Assembly (NCBI GenBank): GCA_963931865.1
Contig: OZ007515.1
Coordinates: 5,950,493 to 6,014,492 of the forward strand
Direction: 5' to 3'
Length of the DNA: 64,000 nt
Origin: Axinella damicornis
Taxonomy: Eukaryota; Porifera; Demospongiae; Axinellida; Axinellidae
The stretch's first letter is position 1. Each line of letters opens with the position of its first letter. This document shows positions 43,962 to 57,100 of this stretch, one piece after another. Under the pieces are notes generated by a model, which worked only from the letters and a program-made list of their open reading frames with translations, was not told the origin of the DNA and searched no databases. The translations under genes and the position numbers were made by a program.

Positions 43962-45464
43962 GTAGATAGGGTATAGATTTGTTGGGTGTTGGAGAGTGTG
44001 ACTACCACTGCAAAAAAAAACAAAACCAAGAGTCACTTTACCAATGCAAGTGATTTTGCAGTGAATCGCATACCATTGAGTCCAGTTCGGTGATTAATAG
44101 TCCAGCGATTTGCATTGGACTCAGTGGTATGCAATTCACTGCAAAATCACTTCTCTGTGTGCCCGAACTCTGCATTCTAGCTATCATGACATTCCAGTTG
44201 TCGAGTGTAATGCACATCATTTGCGAAGCAATGCACCTAGGTTCGTGCAGACAAGCTACACCATGGTAAGGTATCAGTGTTTAGAATGGCTACTAAATGA
44301 TGAACTACTTTACGGGCAAAAAAAATTGCTACATATTGAACCAGCGAGCAATAGTTGTATGATGTCACATGCATCTGTAAGCTATAGCCTCCTACAAAGT
44401 GGCTTGGGAAGTCACGGTAGCACAAAATTTAATATCCACGAGGAAAGACAAGATCTGAGACATCCTTCTGAAAAGTGCATGAGTTTGTCCTACCTGTTGC
44501 CAGCCTACTGTAGCCTCACACAGCCAGACTATCATAGCTACATGCATGTTGCGCTACAAGTAGGCAGAGCAGTGTGCATGGTTCCTGTAAACTTATCTCT
44601 TTTCTGTTTAACAATCCCATTTATATGATCAACACGGATACAAAACGTTCTCTTTCACCGTGCTTCAACTGTCAAAAGGGCATGAGGTGCATCACATGAT
44701 CACAAGATGAAGTTACGAACAGTTCAATAATCAAATTCCAAAGATAACTCACACTTCCCACTTAATACAACAGTTGCCATCAGCTCTGGTATATAGTATA
44801 TAGCCTCGAACCCAGGCATCAGCATGGAGGGTTGAGGCTACACTGGTATAATACCCACCAATGCAAGACTCACATCTCCAAAATGGACAGGTGGAGACTG
44901 TGTGCGGAACAAAGCGATGGTGGAGAAGCTGACAGACAGGAATATGGAAGTGGATTGATCACTGACCAGGTGAGGTCTTATGCTGTACTTCTAGATGAGC
45001 ATCTAGCCCTTGGTTTAGACAACTGACCAATTTCTGTTGTTTATTTTAAAGATAGTGTGTTCTGCCGTAGTTTAAAATCAGCAGTTTGAGCAGTGAAGGC
45101 CTTGTTGAAGGCTTAGTTCAGGATAGAAGTGTCAGAATTCAGCGTCTACATAACTCACAGACCAGAGATCCACTCGAAACGCTGAGATCAGCTGCGTGAA
45201 AGTCGTGTTTCTAATTTATACAACTTGACCATACCCTGTTTCTAACGTTACTGCCACAGCTTACGGTATCTCATTCGTATGCTGACATTGCTGTATTAAA
45301 AATCGTTAGGCCTAGCTATCTCATCGTGCATGCTAATCGGCGGTAGGCCTACCTATATCAAGTCAAAGTAGTGCACTGGGGTACGTGCTCTGCCGAGCAC
45401 CTCAGTTATTGCTGGTTATGACTGTCCATGAATTTACTGTCTCTTGCTTCTTCAAACATATTTA
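43962..45464. other. Stretch with a foldback and no clear gene
   Basis: 44050-44155 is a foldback (AAGTGATTTTGCAGTGAAT and mirror, with GGACTCAGTGGTATGC-type inner arms). A short frame ending at a GACCAG|GTGAGG donor near 44969 could be an exon but is not recognised. Confidence 0.4.
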
Positions 45465-45591
45465 CAGGGCTCAATATAATTTTTCAAGTGCACCTTCCAT
45501 TATGACAGACCATAAACTGAAATGGCAGACCATAAACTGAAATGACAGACCACTCGGACCTGCCATAGAAATTACCAGCACTATCAAATGC

Positions 45592-45632
<41 letters not shown>

Positions 45633-46199
45633 CTAAATGATAACTTTTTTTCCCCATATGAAAGACATCCAATGCAAGACAACCTTGCACAGTGCATGGA
45701 ACTTACTGTGCATGATTGTGTTTTTGACAATTACGTCATCTATTAGTCTCGCGCGCGCGCGGCTGCGGGCCAGATCTGCAGACATCGCGCGAGATCGAGA
45801 CGAAGTATGCCAACAACACGAAACAAAAAATTTGTAGCGAGCAGATCTTCTCCAAGGCATGGAGCGAAGGTACGTCCAACCAGAGAGAGAGCCAGTAGCG
45901 TGCCACCAGGTCCCTCCACAACGCCTGACTGGCCCAGAACGAACGGTTAAAGCACCGGGTTCTAGCACGCAGACCCCGCTCTCAGCGCAGACTTGTACTC
46001 CACGTTGCACTGCCACTGCCACCGTTCAGATGTTTTCACACTGGCTTTGTGCTTTGCCTTCTTTTGTGGCTTGCTAATCTACAGCAGTCACTCCGACGTT
46101 TTAGACCGGCCATTTTGACAGGCACGCGTTAAGAATGGGCGGTCATCTAACGCGCATGCGCGGATTTTGACCGATGACCGACCGTTATATTGAGCCCTG
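45465..46199. mobile_element. hAT-like TIR element, 735 bp
   Basis: Ends CAGGGCTCAATATAA and TTATATTGAGCCCTG are inverted and begin with the CAGGG favoured by hAT elements. A 6-bp TATTTA flanks both sides (45459-45464, 46200-46205), two short of the usual 8. Inside are a 38-bp C run (45593-45630) and a GTCTCGCGCGCGCGCGG patch. No transposase. Confidence 0.65.
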
Positions 46200-46205
46200 T
46201 ATTTA

Positions 46206-46866
46206 TCACGAAAAGTGGAGAAAGCGGCCCCATAAGTCGTTTTGTTGGTTAGTGGAGAAGAGAGATGTCTCGTTGCCGATCGCCGATCTGAAACGAAAGG
46301 TAGGTCGCCACTTTTCCACGATCTGTTCTGGAATTACGACATTGAGTAGACCACACAGGAACAGACAAAGCGTTGCTTCTTCTCAATTTGGAGTTGAGGA
46401 TGGAGGTGAAGCATGAACTGAGGAGAGAAGATCGAAATGCTGTCAGACAGGTAAGCGGGAAGGGTAGAGAGGAGCGAGATGTGGTACAGGAGAGGCATGC
46501 TGGTCTCATACTATGTCTAGTACGAGTCCAGCATGCCTCATTATACTCTGATGCACCGACAGCATTGTGCAACAGCAAAGATTATTAGCACTGCGTCTGG
46601 GAAACAATACAAATGTCATGAAAGGTCTTGAGTGCGGGTTCACAAGGAGAATGTGTATGCAGCAGTTTGACTGATATCTGTTTTCTGTCTTAGTGATACC
46701 AAATCATGTGCACCAGGGTGAGAACCCTGTATGCACACTGAAAATGCACACTGAAATGGTACCAGTGTTTAGAGGCTGCTTTGTATTTGAGGGTGCAGTG
46801 CTGTTTGCTTGTTTACTAGTAATCTCCAGTAGTTTCCAGTATTCTCCAGCAATAGTTGTCATCCCT

Positions 46867-46900
<34 letters not shown>

Positions 46901-47011
46901 ACACACACACACACACACGTACACACACACACACACACACACAGCCGGCAAGGATGGTATACACGTGCATGAACTAGATCCCTGGAGTGTACTGCAATGA
47001 GCTAGGTGCAG
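46206..47011. other. Stretch with a CA microsatellite and a possible small exon
   Basis: (CA)n at 46868-46942. The frame MEVKHELRREDRNAVRQ ends at a CAG|GTAAGC donor (about 46451), a possible exon with no known domain. Confidence 0.35.
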
Positions 47012-47171
47012 GAGGCCATGTATGCCTTCCCCAGGGTGGAGATCCGAGAAAGAAAGCCCCTGTATGGGACTGGACATACTTCTGGAGTTCCTGAGGCAGA
47101 AGGGCGTGCATGTGTACGTGTTGTACTGGGCAGTGGTTTTGGACAGAAACCAGGCACTTCGCAGTTTAAAG
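47012..47171 (+). CDS. Orphan exon, possibly phospholipase D-like
   Basis: Bounded by GGTGCAG (acceptor) and AAAG|GTATGG (donor). One frame reads LRRP-like RRPC, then MGLDILLEFLRQKGVHVYVL and YWAVVLDRNQALRSLK. The RLDxLLxxxxxxGVxVxxLxxxxV pattern resembles the stretch before the second half of eukaryotic phospholipase D. The other frames are also open, and no HKD motif or partner exon was found, so this is tentative. It lies 0.66 kb past the 3' end of the receptor gene, on the opposite strand. Confidence 0.3.
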
Positions 47172-47834
47172 GTATGGGCTCACTACTGCTCTAGCTATGT
47201 TACGGGATTGAGTAGACCACACACCGCAATCTACTTGTACATTCTCATTCCCAGACTATTTTCACGCACAGAGGGAAAATATGTCTGTTTCTGTGCAAGA
47301 TTAGTGCACCGGATCATCTTTTTGAAATCTAGTGTGTGACATCATGCATGACATTCCATATCCCCTCCAGGATGACATACATATACCGGTAATTGACCAT
47401 AGTGCTAACATTCCAGTTACACATGCACAGCAAAAATGATTGTACAGTTCAACCTGCAGACCAATAGGGTCTGTAACCAAGACAGTAGCACAGTACAATT
47501 GGCAACACACAGACCACTTGTTCCACTCCAGAACCTCCAGAGAAAGACCTCAAAGAAAGATTCACAGACTTCCACTGCAACCACAAGTATGGTAGACTGA
47601 CAATTTATTTGCTCCATGAATCACTGTAATCTCAGGTTCTCTTACATAACAATCATGGCTAATTCCATGTTGACCATTACTTCGAATTTGGTGCACCATG
47701 CCAACATTCATATAATTATACAAGGCCTAAAAATCATTGAAATGAAACAGCCTTAAAATAATGACTTTCTACCACATTAAGGCAACTCTAATGTCCCATT
47801 AAATTCACCGAACTCCATTGCAGAGTTGGAATGA
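47172..47834. other. 3' flank of the receptor gene, no gene seen
   Basis: No coding support. AATAATG/AATAAT-type AT-rich sequence near 47755 lies just past the receptor stop codon on its 3' side; a canonical poly(A) signal was not confirmed. Confidence 0.35.
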
Positions 47835-49091
47835 CTATAACTTGGTGTCACTGCTGTCGGTGGCTTGCATCTCATCATCCATAGCATCATTAGCAAGGGA
47901 GTTGGTAAACTGTAGCTCTGTGCTTATCTCAGCAACACCTGGAGATGCACTATTGGTCTCCAGCTCGGTCGCATTCAGATCATACTGTGTCATGTATATA
48001 CTCTGCTCAGCTGGATGGCTGTTGTCATCGTAGGTGAGATTGTGCCGCCTCCGGTGCCCAGGTAGCAGGCACACCTTGGAAATCAGTCCAGTCCACTTCT
48101 TCCTAACCTCCGGTGAGAGGAGGCAGAAAAACAGGAACACTGTGCTTCCCAGCAAGACACTCCCAGTGATGAAGATGGCCTGGAAGATGACCCTGGCAAT
48201 GCCAATGTTGAGGTGGTGAGTGGCAGGGATGCCAAAGCCCCACGTGATGCAGAAGAGGGTGAGACTGAGGACTAGCCCAATGTACTCCCTTGCCCAGGTG
48301 CTGCTATCATCTTTGGCTCTTGGGTAGCAGGATTGAGGGCATGGTGCCAGAAACACCAGCAGGAACGCAACAGCTGAGCTAAGGGCACTAGGCAGAAGCA
48401 GGCCAAACCAGTATGGATAACCCACAGGACGACAGCTGGAGGAAACAAATTGTAACAGTTCGTAATCTGTACATGAGAGGAATGAGCTAGGTAGAGATAA
48501 TCGAGTGTGCTTACAATTCATCACTGATGTAGTTGGTGTAGTCTGGGACAAAGGATATGCCTACTATCACCATGGGGATCACTATACAGAGAAACGGACA
48601 CAAAGATAATTAATTAAAGTACTGCTGACACTCAATTCTAGATAGGGCATTTACACTTATCATCCAACTTACACCAGTTAGCTGCAATGGCAAGACGAAA
48701 GACCACCTTCATCCCGCATGGATCCAAGACCCTGAAGCCAGCCATGGTGGTGAAAGCAGAGATGCTGACCAGCACAAGGTAGTGGAACACAACAGAGAAA
48801 GCTGCACAGGCTCCCTCAGCGACCAGGACATAGTGTGAGATGATGTAGGAGATGTACAGGGCAATCAGGGACGTACAGAGGTTGATCAGCAACACTCCAG
48901 TGGTGGAGGACCGCAGCGACCTGCAGGACAAGGATACAAGCTCACTTGCTGTACAAGGCTCTGTTGTATCTGCCTGCTGCTCTGCATCATTATACTGGGG
49001 ATCATTCATGGGGGACTGTGGACACATGCATCTACTTGGCAGCTGCATGTACTGTTAAAAAATTGATCCACTAGGCCTCATACACAGGCCA

Positions 49092-49163
<72 letters not shown>

Positions 49164-51118
49164 CAAGAGATGCCTGGTATATACTCGCTGTTTAGTGTTC
49201 ACACATGCACATAACATTATAAATGGCATTTGCATTATCTCAAACAGAAATTTTAGGCAGCAGTATCAACTTTCCCAGCTTACAGTAAAACAGGAAGGCT
49301 ATCAAAACTGAATTGCCAATAACTGGTTGGGAGCCAATGAAAGATCTCTCCCTTCATACATGTACAACCAGGAGCGTATAATGAAGAATTATGCGCTCCT
49401 GGTACAACTAGTAGCTACTCCAGCTTCAGCAATATTAATTTACTTTAGAAATGGCTATTATGTAAAGCTAAAAGCCTAACAATTTGCTTGTAGAAAAAGC
49501 CATCTCTGTACGTTGATGAACTACGTATATGCAAAACATATGTACACGGTTCATTTATGTCATGCATGCTCAATCATTGTGTACCGGTTCAGGCATCCAA
49601 TATTCAATGGTAGTCTATATATAGCTCAAGTTTGTGTTAAAATGTCTTAGCAGAGGCATCTATATTCAATGCTCTAAATAATGCTGTAGCTTTGGAATGC
49701 AGTATATAAGTCTCAGGCACCCATGCAGTAGTCAATGCTATAAGGCTCAGCCAACGTGCAATCTGACACCCTAATTTTAACAGTGCAGTAGTCAGTGCTA
49801 TACTGCTATGAATGCCTCAGGCATCCAATAGTAATGCTGTAGCTTGGGAATCCAGTAGTAAATGCTATGATGTGATGATCCAGGTATCCAACAGTAAGAA
49901 GGCTCAAGCAACCTGCAAGCTGCATGACACACTAATTTTAACAGTTTCAGTAGTCAGTGCTATACTGCTATGTATAGCTCAGGGATCCAATTGTATAATG
50001 TTGTATGTTCAGGCATGCAGCCATGCAGTTAACGTGTGATCGAGAAGATACTCTAATGGTCAATGCTATGGCTAAGTATCCCATAGAGTGGTTATTCATG
50101 CAGTTCCATGGCAAAGTATAAGCTGTGTTAAATGAACCAGGTAATGCTTAGCCTAGCACATTGAAGAATACCTGTCTGGCACGTACGCTTGAAGAGAAGA
50201 CAAACATGTTTACCATCCACCCACAGGATTCTGTAGATATGGGACTGCATGGGTGGGCACCGTAATGATCAGAGCTGCTCCGTGTTGACACCATCCACTT
50301 GCCTGTTCGAGTGAGTGATGGGAACACAAGTTTCATACTTGGCGTTTTTGGCTGCTTAGAAGGGTGCCCGGCCCTGTAGGTGTAAAAAGTGAAGTGTTCC
50401 CACCAAGAGCTCAAATAGGTGAGTGGAAGGTGCGATCACTGAGCAACCTTGACAATGACGGTGCCCATCCAGTCTTGAATTTATAGGTAATTTTTTCTGT
50501 GAAAGTGTCACCCTTCAGATCAGTAGGAAGAGGATAGCCTTGTTCCTAGACCTCCACCACAGTTTTTGTCACTAACAGTATGAGAAGGCAAGGTGACATT
50601 TCACACGATACATGCTGCAACAGTCTTGCAGTGTCATCCTACTGGCCTGCATGATTTAGCTCATGCTCTATGAAGATAGGACAACAGCTGGCAGAGGGCT
50701 CAGTACTACACCAAGCATTTGAAGCACATCCAAGCTAGAAACTCTACCTGAGCTGCAAGTACTGAAACTTCCAGGGATGACAGTTCTCTGCACAGTGTGA
50801 ATGGTAAGCACCAACATCTCCTCCTTGTATCGCCGGGCCTTAACTTCTCCACGCTTTTCAAACCGTAAGCGACAATTAAAAGCTGTGGTGGAGGCCAGGT
50901 AACGAGGCTAGGAAAAAGGTGCACAGTGTGCTGCATATGTCAGCAGCTGGTTCCATTTTTGCGTACTTGCGGGCCACATTTCACTCTTCACTGTACAGAA
51001 GGTACCTGGAAATGAGGTAAGTGAGGAGAGGGATCAGTAGGAAGAGGATGCACAGCACACTGCCCACATAGGTGTAGTGGCCAAGACCTGTCTCTGGAGA
51101 GGAAATAGGTGTAAGATC
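47835..51118 (-). CDS. Receptor seven-transmembrane region and tail
   Basis: Exon 51006-51118 holds TM1 (YVGSVLCILFLLIPLLTYLI). Exon 48673-48920 holds TM2 (GVLLINLCTSLIALYISYII), TM3 (AFSVVFHYLVLVSISAFTT) and the start of TM4. Exon 48515-48581 completes TM4 (PMVIVGISFV). Exon 47835-48435 holds TM5, TM6 (LVLSLTLFCITWGFGIP) and TM7 (VIFQAIFITGSVLLGSTVFL). Cysteines at the top of TM3 (EGAC) and in extracellular loop 2 (EFCRP) can form the conserved disulfide. The TM6 W-G-x-G-I-P and the TM7 Q-x-x-F/I-I-x-x-G-S arrangement are typical of adhesion receptors. The tail is short and Ser/Glu/Asp-rich. Confidence 0.92.
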
Positions 51119-54100
51119 CTGCGGAAAAGGGAGGGAGGAGGGGGAGTGGCAACCATGAGTCAGCCTCTTACTGCCAGCAACCTAATTGGAAGAATGTGGT
51201 GCAAAAGCTTTCTTCTGACTTACCCGAATGATAGCAAAGTGAGTGAGGTGGTCACACTGGCAAATAGCTTTATGATAGTTCTCCTCGACAAGGTTGCAAC
51301 CGTCAGTAGACCATGTCCCATAGGCCTCATCCAGGGCTTGGTCCCAATAGGAGCATTGTGTACCAGTGCCATCCTTCACTGACTAGAGGAGAGACAAACT
51401 ATATAGTGAGATACTAAGAATTTAGGTACCCTAGCATAATGGATAATTCAGAGATTAATTGCTGTCATTATGCAGGGTATCATGCAATTAGATAAGCACC
51501 ACTGGCCATCATCCCAGCAAGGAACATACAGGGTTCTTGTAGTAGCTCTGCTCCACTGGCTGTTGTAGGCCTGTGACATGGATTCCACCTGCAACTCTAG
51601 CCGCCATCACAATGCTTCCGAGCCTGCTGTAAGTGTGGCTGTTCTCTTCCAGGTACTGTTGCCTCCGCACAAAGAGGCTTTCATTGAGGAACATGCTGTA
51701 CACCATCCTGACCCGACTGCTGAGGTTCATTCCAGCGAAGAGAGTCTGTGGGATGGTAATGGACCCAGTGGCCTGATCAGATGGCTCCAGGCCAACCTGC
51801 TGCCTCGCGAAGCCCTGGAATTCAAAGTCCACTTCTTTCAGGGCAGTGACCGTTTGACCAGCAAATGAAGTTGGGTCAACAGTGTACATCACTATGGCAA
51901 AAGTGTCCCTCAGGATGATGGTAGGGGAGTCCACAATAGGATAGGCATCTGCCAGCTTGTCCATCATGGCTAGGAGTCTGAAGAATAGATTTTAGGTGTA
52001 TAGGTGCACACTCAATAGGAAGTATAGGTGCATAGTACCTTCCAGACGTGTTGAACTGCTGTTGGCTGGATTGCAGATTGTCAATCTGTGCCTTCATCAT
52101 GTTGTCAATGACATCCAGAACCTGGTCACTCATCTATGGAGGAGCAAACAACAAAAGGTCCAACATGGTATGTTTTCAAGAGTCGTGATGATAGTGGAAC
52201 CTAGCTATCATGTTTGTATACTTGGGAATCCCAAGGTCTCCATTTTCTATTTTTATGATGTTAGTACAGTAACTACTCACTGACCTGATTCTTTTCTGTC
52301 TGACATAATAATAGTTTGAGTGTAGCATTTAAATGGTCTGTGTAATTATGTACTCAAATACACAGTACACTGCCTGTGAAAGTGCACAGTGCACAGTGCA
52401 CAGTGCACATAGCAATTAGGAATACAAGTGGCAAGGCAGTGACTCATGACCGTTTCCATAGGGTAAGTAGCTGACACCACCACAGCTACTTACCCCAGCT
52501 GAGTCACTGCCCTTTCCACTTGTATTCTAATTGCTATGGCCACTTGAGGTAAGTGGTCCAAGTGGCAATGGAATCTTGATTATGTGCACTCAGACTGGCT
52601 GGTAAAAAGCCTCAACATCCATGAGGCTATCGACCTAGGTTCTCATAGAGAACAGCCTTCTGCGTGTACAGTTCCACTTACAGTGGCATTCCCGGCAGCA
52701 CTGTCTGTCTGATTTTCCAGGATAGAAGTGGCGATGGTTAACACTGCTGGCCTAAGCTGAGCAGGGTTGTCAGACACGATAGACACAAGGCTGGCCACAA
52801 CACCAGTGATCTGCAAGCCAGAGAGACACAGTGTATGATGTTTATTCATAAATATTTGGCTCAAATAATGTTCCAATAAGGTTATAGTCAAGCTTGTCTA
52901 GCACCAAATCTCACTTTCCTCGGGAAGTTGAGAATATGTGCACACAGATAGTTACTGAGCCTAGCAAGGCAAGTAATCTTGTTGAATGCAGTCTGATAAG
53001 ATAGGATTCTGATGGGATAGGATACATTTTATTTTTTGACAGGTAAGTCCCATCAGCCTGGGGCTGGTCTCCCTGGGAGTCCTGTGATACGGTGCGTTTG
53101 TATGCACCATCTATGTACTTGGAGTAACTCACATGACCTCAACAGATCAGACACCTCAGAATCGACCACATCAAAGACTAACAGCTGTTTCGGGTAAGTG
53201 AGTAACACTTTATACAAGTACGTATTTGTGCATTATGGGGCTAACTTAGTTAGTGCACTTGGGCAAAGTAGCAACGGTCTCATGCACAGATAGTGCACTC
53301 GCCTTCGGATCGTGCATTATCCCACTCTCAACCGCTACTACTTGCCCTCGGTGCACTAAAACCCAAACAACTGGTAATTGAACAACTACGTATTACAATA
53401 ACACTTTTTCCTTTTCTCCTCCCTCTCTCGGGCCTGGGAACGAGGCTAGAATTGTGCATAACTTTTTGCATTATAAAGGAATGTAATGAACTCCATACAC
53501 GTATTGTATTGCTCGAGCATTAGCGCGTGGCACAGCTGATTTTAAAATGGCTAGGGGGTCACTCAGACTAGAATGCATCACACTTTTTCTAGGCTTCATC
53601 AGTGACAGCATTGCAATTAAGTATATGTGGCATTTGGGGATGCACACATCACTGAATCCATGTTGATTCTTCCATTTCTGAAGACTGCTTTCTCTTCCTT
53701 AAAGATAAACTATGCACCGAATCCACGTAGCACAGTGGATGAGTGCTGCATGCACATGTGCACATTGTGACTTAGACGTACAGTACCTCGGGGAGTTGGC
53801 AGAGTTGGCTGGCTAGCTCATCAAAGTTGCACTCTGAATCCTCGGGCTGCTGCCACTGTCCTCCAGAGGAAAAGTCTCCAGCACACAGTCGGGTGGCCTT
53901 GAAGGGCACAGTGACTCCACACGGACATGTAATCTCCGCTACTGTGCCGATGGATATCTCTGACCAGGACAGGACTTGAGAAGGTGTGTTCAGGGATGTG
54001 GAGTTTGCAGCACAGCCATCTGGGAGGACAACAGACAAAACAGTGTTGAGAGTACCTCTGCATGCACATCAATACATTACGTGTCTGTGTGTCTGTCTGT

Positions 54101-57100
54101 GAGTGACAGAAGTGGGATGTTCGTGGGGCGGGACTAAACTATAGTGACGCGTGACCTTCGTACTTTAATTTATTTACTGAACCTCGAACTCCGCGAAGAA
54201 TGTTCGAGAACATTGGGCCCGGGCGCGGCGCCGGGCATGGACTGGAATCCAGTATGCAATCGGGGAGCAGCAGCCGAAGCGGACGCAATCGGGCGAGCAG
54301 CAGCTGAAGCGGGCGCAATCGGGGAGCAGCAGCTGGAGGCGGAGGCAAACGGGGAGCAGCAGTGCCGCAATCGGGCCCGGGAGCAGCAGTGCCGCAATCG
54401 GGCCCGGGAGCAGCAGTGCCGCAATCGGGCCCGGGAGCAGCAGTGCCGCAATCGGGCCCGGGAGCAGCAGCTGAAGCGGACAGCTCTTCAGAGAGCTGTC
54501 CGGCGCCAGATTACGCACGGTAGGCGAACAAGGTGGAAGTAGCTGAGCGAGCGAAGCGAGCAAAGCTACTTGTACTTTTAAACATAGAGTAGCTAATAGT
54601 ACCCTTTCTGATGTTACACAGCCTGGAGGTCTGTTGATGACCTCTACACAATTTTGTTGTACTTACCAACACGCTGCACACCAGACACAGTAAATTCCAA
54701 GCCCAGGGTTTCTCCCACCCGCACCAGCTCCTGAGAAATCCTCTCTATTGCCAAGTCACCAAGAGGTGAAGTGTCCGATATGACTGTCAAAAGAATAGGG
54801 ACCTGTCTCATGGCTGGACTATAGGAAGAAAAGGGAAGAGGGGTGCGGGGAAGGGGGTTAGAAGATTAGTACAAGAAGTGTCCATGCACATCTGTGGTAA
54901 ACATCTAATGCTTACCTGATTTGTGTATTCTGGGATATCTCAATGGAGAAGAGGGTCAAACTACTGCCTCCAGCTGTCACAATGATGCCAGTGATCTGCT
55001 GGTTCATCTGTTGCAGAGAGTTCACTTGCTAAATGGGTATCTATGCACTGTATGTATGTATCCCCATACACTGAATGTATCTATCCCCATACACTGTATG
55101 ACTGTGTGTATGATGTGTCCCCAAACAATATAATATTATGTATGTATCCCCAAACACTGTATGTATGTATCCCCATACACTGAATGTGTGTGTCCCCATA
55201 CACCTAGCATATTCAATTTCAATGCTACCTGTATTTTCAAAAAATTGGCAGGTTTTTAGTTAATGAGACTTGCCGAAATACGCAAAACTATTGCCGGACG
55301 TTGAAATTCTTCAATAGCCAACGTTTCGACTACTATACTGTAGTCTTCATCAGGGCACACAATACATAACTGCAGGAATACAGAACTTAAATACTAAAAT
55401 GTGAACGGCGTCCAAAGATTGGATGACGTCATCGATGGTGGGTGGAGTTTGACGCTGGGTGGGTGTGGCTCAGGATAGCTGTCCAGCATTCGGGGATGGC
55501 CACACCCTGGGATCTGTTCAACAGTGCGTCTGTGGCTGCGAGGTGGATGTGAATGAGAGCAATGTGCTGTTGTTTGTTGCCTCGTCCAAAACCTTGGTGT
55601 CATCCCACAGTACTTGGTGATGGTGGTTCCACGCGTGTTCTGCAATTGCTGACTTCTCCAGCTCTCCCCTCCTCGTAGTCGCCTGGTGTTCCCTGATGCG
55701 GTCCTCGAAGACTCTCTTCGTTTCCCCTATGTACACACGTCCACAACTACATGGCACCTGGTATACCACGTTGGACTTCTTTTCCAGTGGATCTCGATCT
55801 TTGACCCGCATCAACTGCCCGCGAAGGGTGGATGCTGAACGGAAAATCGTCCTGATGTTATAACGTCGGCACACCCGTCGCACGTCTTCACTTAGTCATA
55901 CTGAGACACATGGAAGGTGCTCAATACATTGCATAGGGATGAAAAGGTTGAAGTATTGGCAGTACCCTTGTCGAAAACATTTGGGTGGCAAAAATTTGGG
56001 CACCAATTCGCAGACAGTATTATACGGTCGGTACCTGCTATTCTATATCAACATGATATGATACTACTTTTATCAACTGCGCTTGTGTACCAGGCTTTCC
56101 CATTGACTGCTATACATTATTGAAACGTAGGTGTATGATAAAAACCCGTATTTTGTACTGTAGGTCACATGACAAATCTGTATTAGTACTGTAATTACGT
56201 CACGTGCGCTACAGCAAATCTGTGATAGTTTCGTGTCAGAGACTAGCTACCTTTTGGGCTCCTAGTCAAGGTTGAACTCGTTCGTATATACTCGGGCATC
56301 CCGTTTGAAATGGATCATACAGCTGCCAGTTATCGGCATGGACCGACCGTACAGCTGCCAGTCATTAGCGTGGCTCCACCTTGGGCTTGGTACGCAGGCC
56401 TTCTCTCCCAAGCGTTTGTAGCTTGCCGTACTAATGCGAAGGGTTGGCAACCAGAAAATATTGCAAGCAAGTTAAGGCAACGTGCATTCACTACGTTCAT
56501 TGGTAGAGGAACGTGCAATGAAATTCCAGGTTTGTATTCGCGCTTCACACTCGTAACAATACTACGTCAACAAACTTGTGATAATATTATTTTCCGGTAT
56601 AGCATGGTGATACTTATATAAGCATGCTACGTATATAATTATGTAACTGCAAAATTCTAAAGAGAGATAATACCCTCTTGATTAGCAAACAATTGCTACA
56701 GATACCATCACACAGAGAGTAAACATAATTATGATACTATACCATCAACTATACACCCAATGCACATCCATTCCCTTTCCCACACATAAGAGCATACCTG
56801 CTCCAGGAGTTGGTCAACCAGCTCATGCAAAGTAGCTCCACCAGCAGGTACAGTGAAGATGGTAGAGTTAGAGGACACCTCGATGGTGAACAACAGCTGT
56901 ATGACTCCTGTGTACCAAATTGAGTGTGGCAGAGGTAAATGGAAGCTACACACTTCACAATACCACTCAATCGCAGGCAAACTTTGGAGGGAGGGAGGGA
57001 GGGAGGGAGGGAGGGAGGGAGGGAGGGAGGGAGGGAGGGAGGGAGGGAGGGAGGAGGGAGGCCTGAGAGGAAGAACTAACCCCTGATATTGAGGTAGGCA

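Noticed and set aside
54174..54563. Minus-strand repetitive protein in the receptor intron
   Set aside because: It is the 27-bp minisatellite read in the host-strand direction, and it lies in an intron between exons 54667 and 53787.
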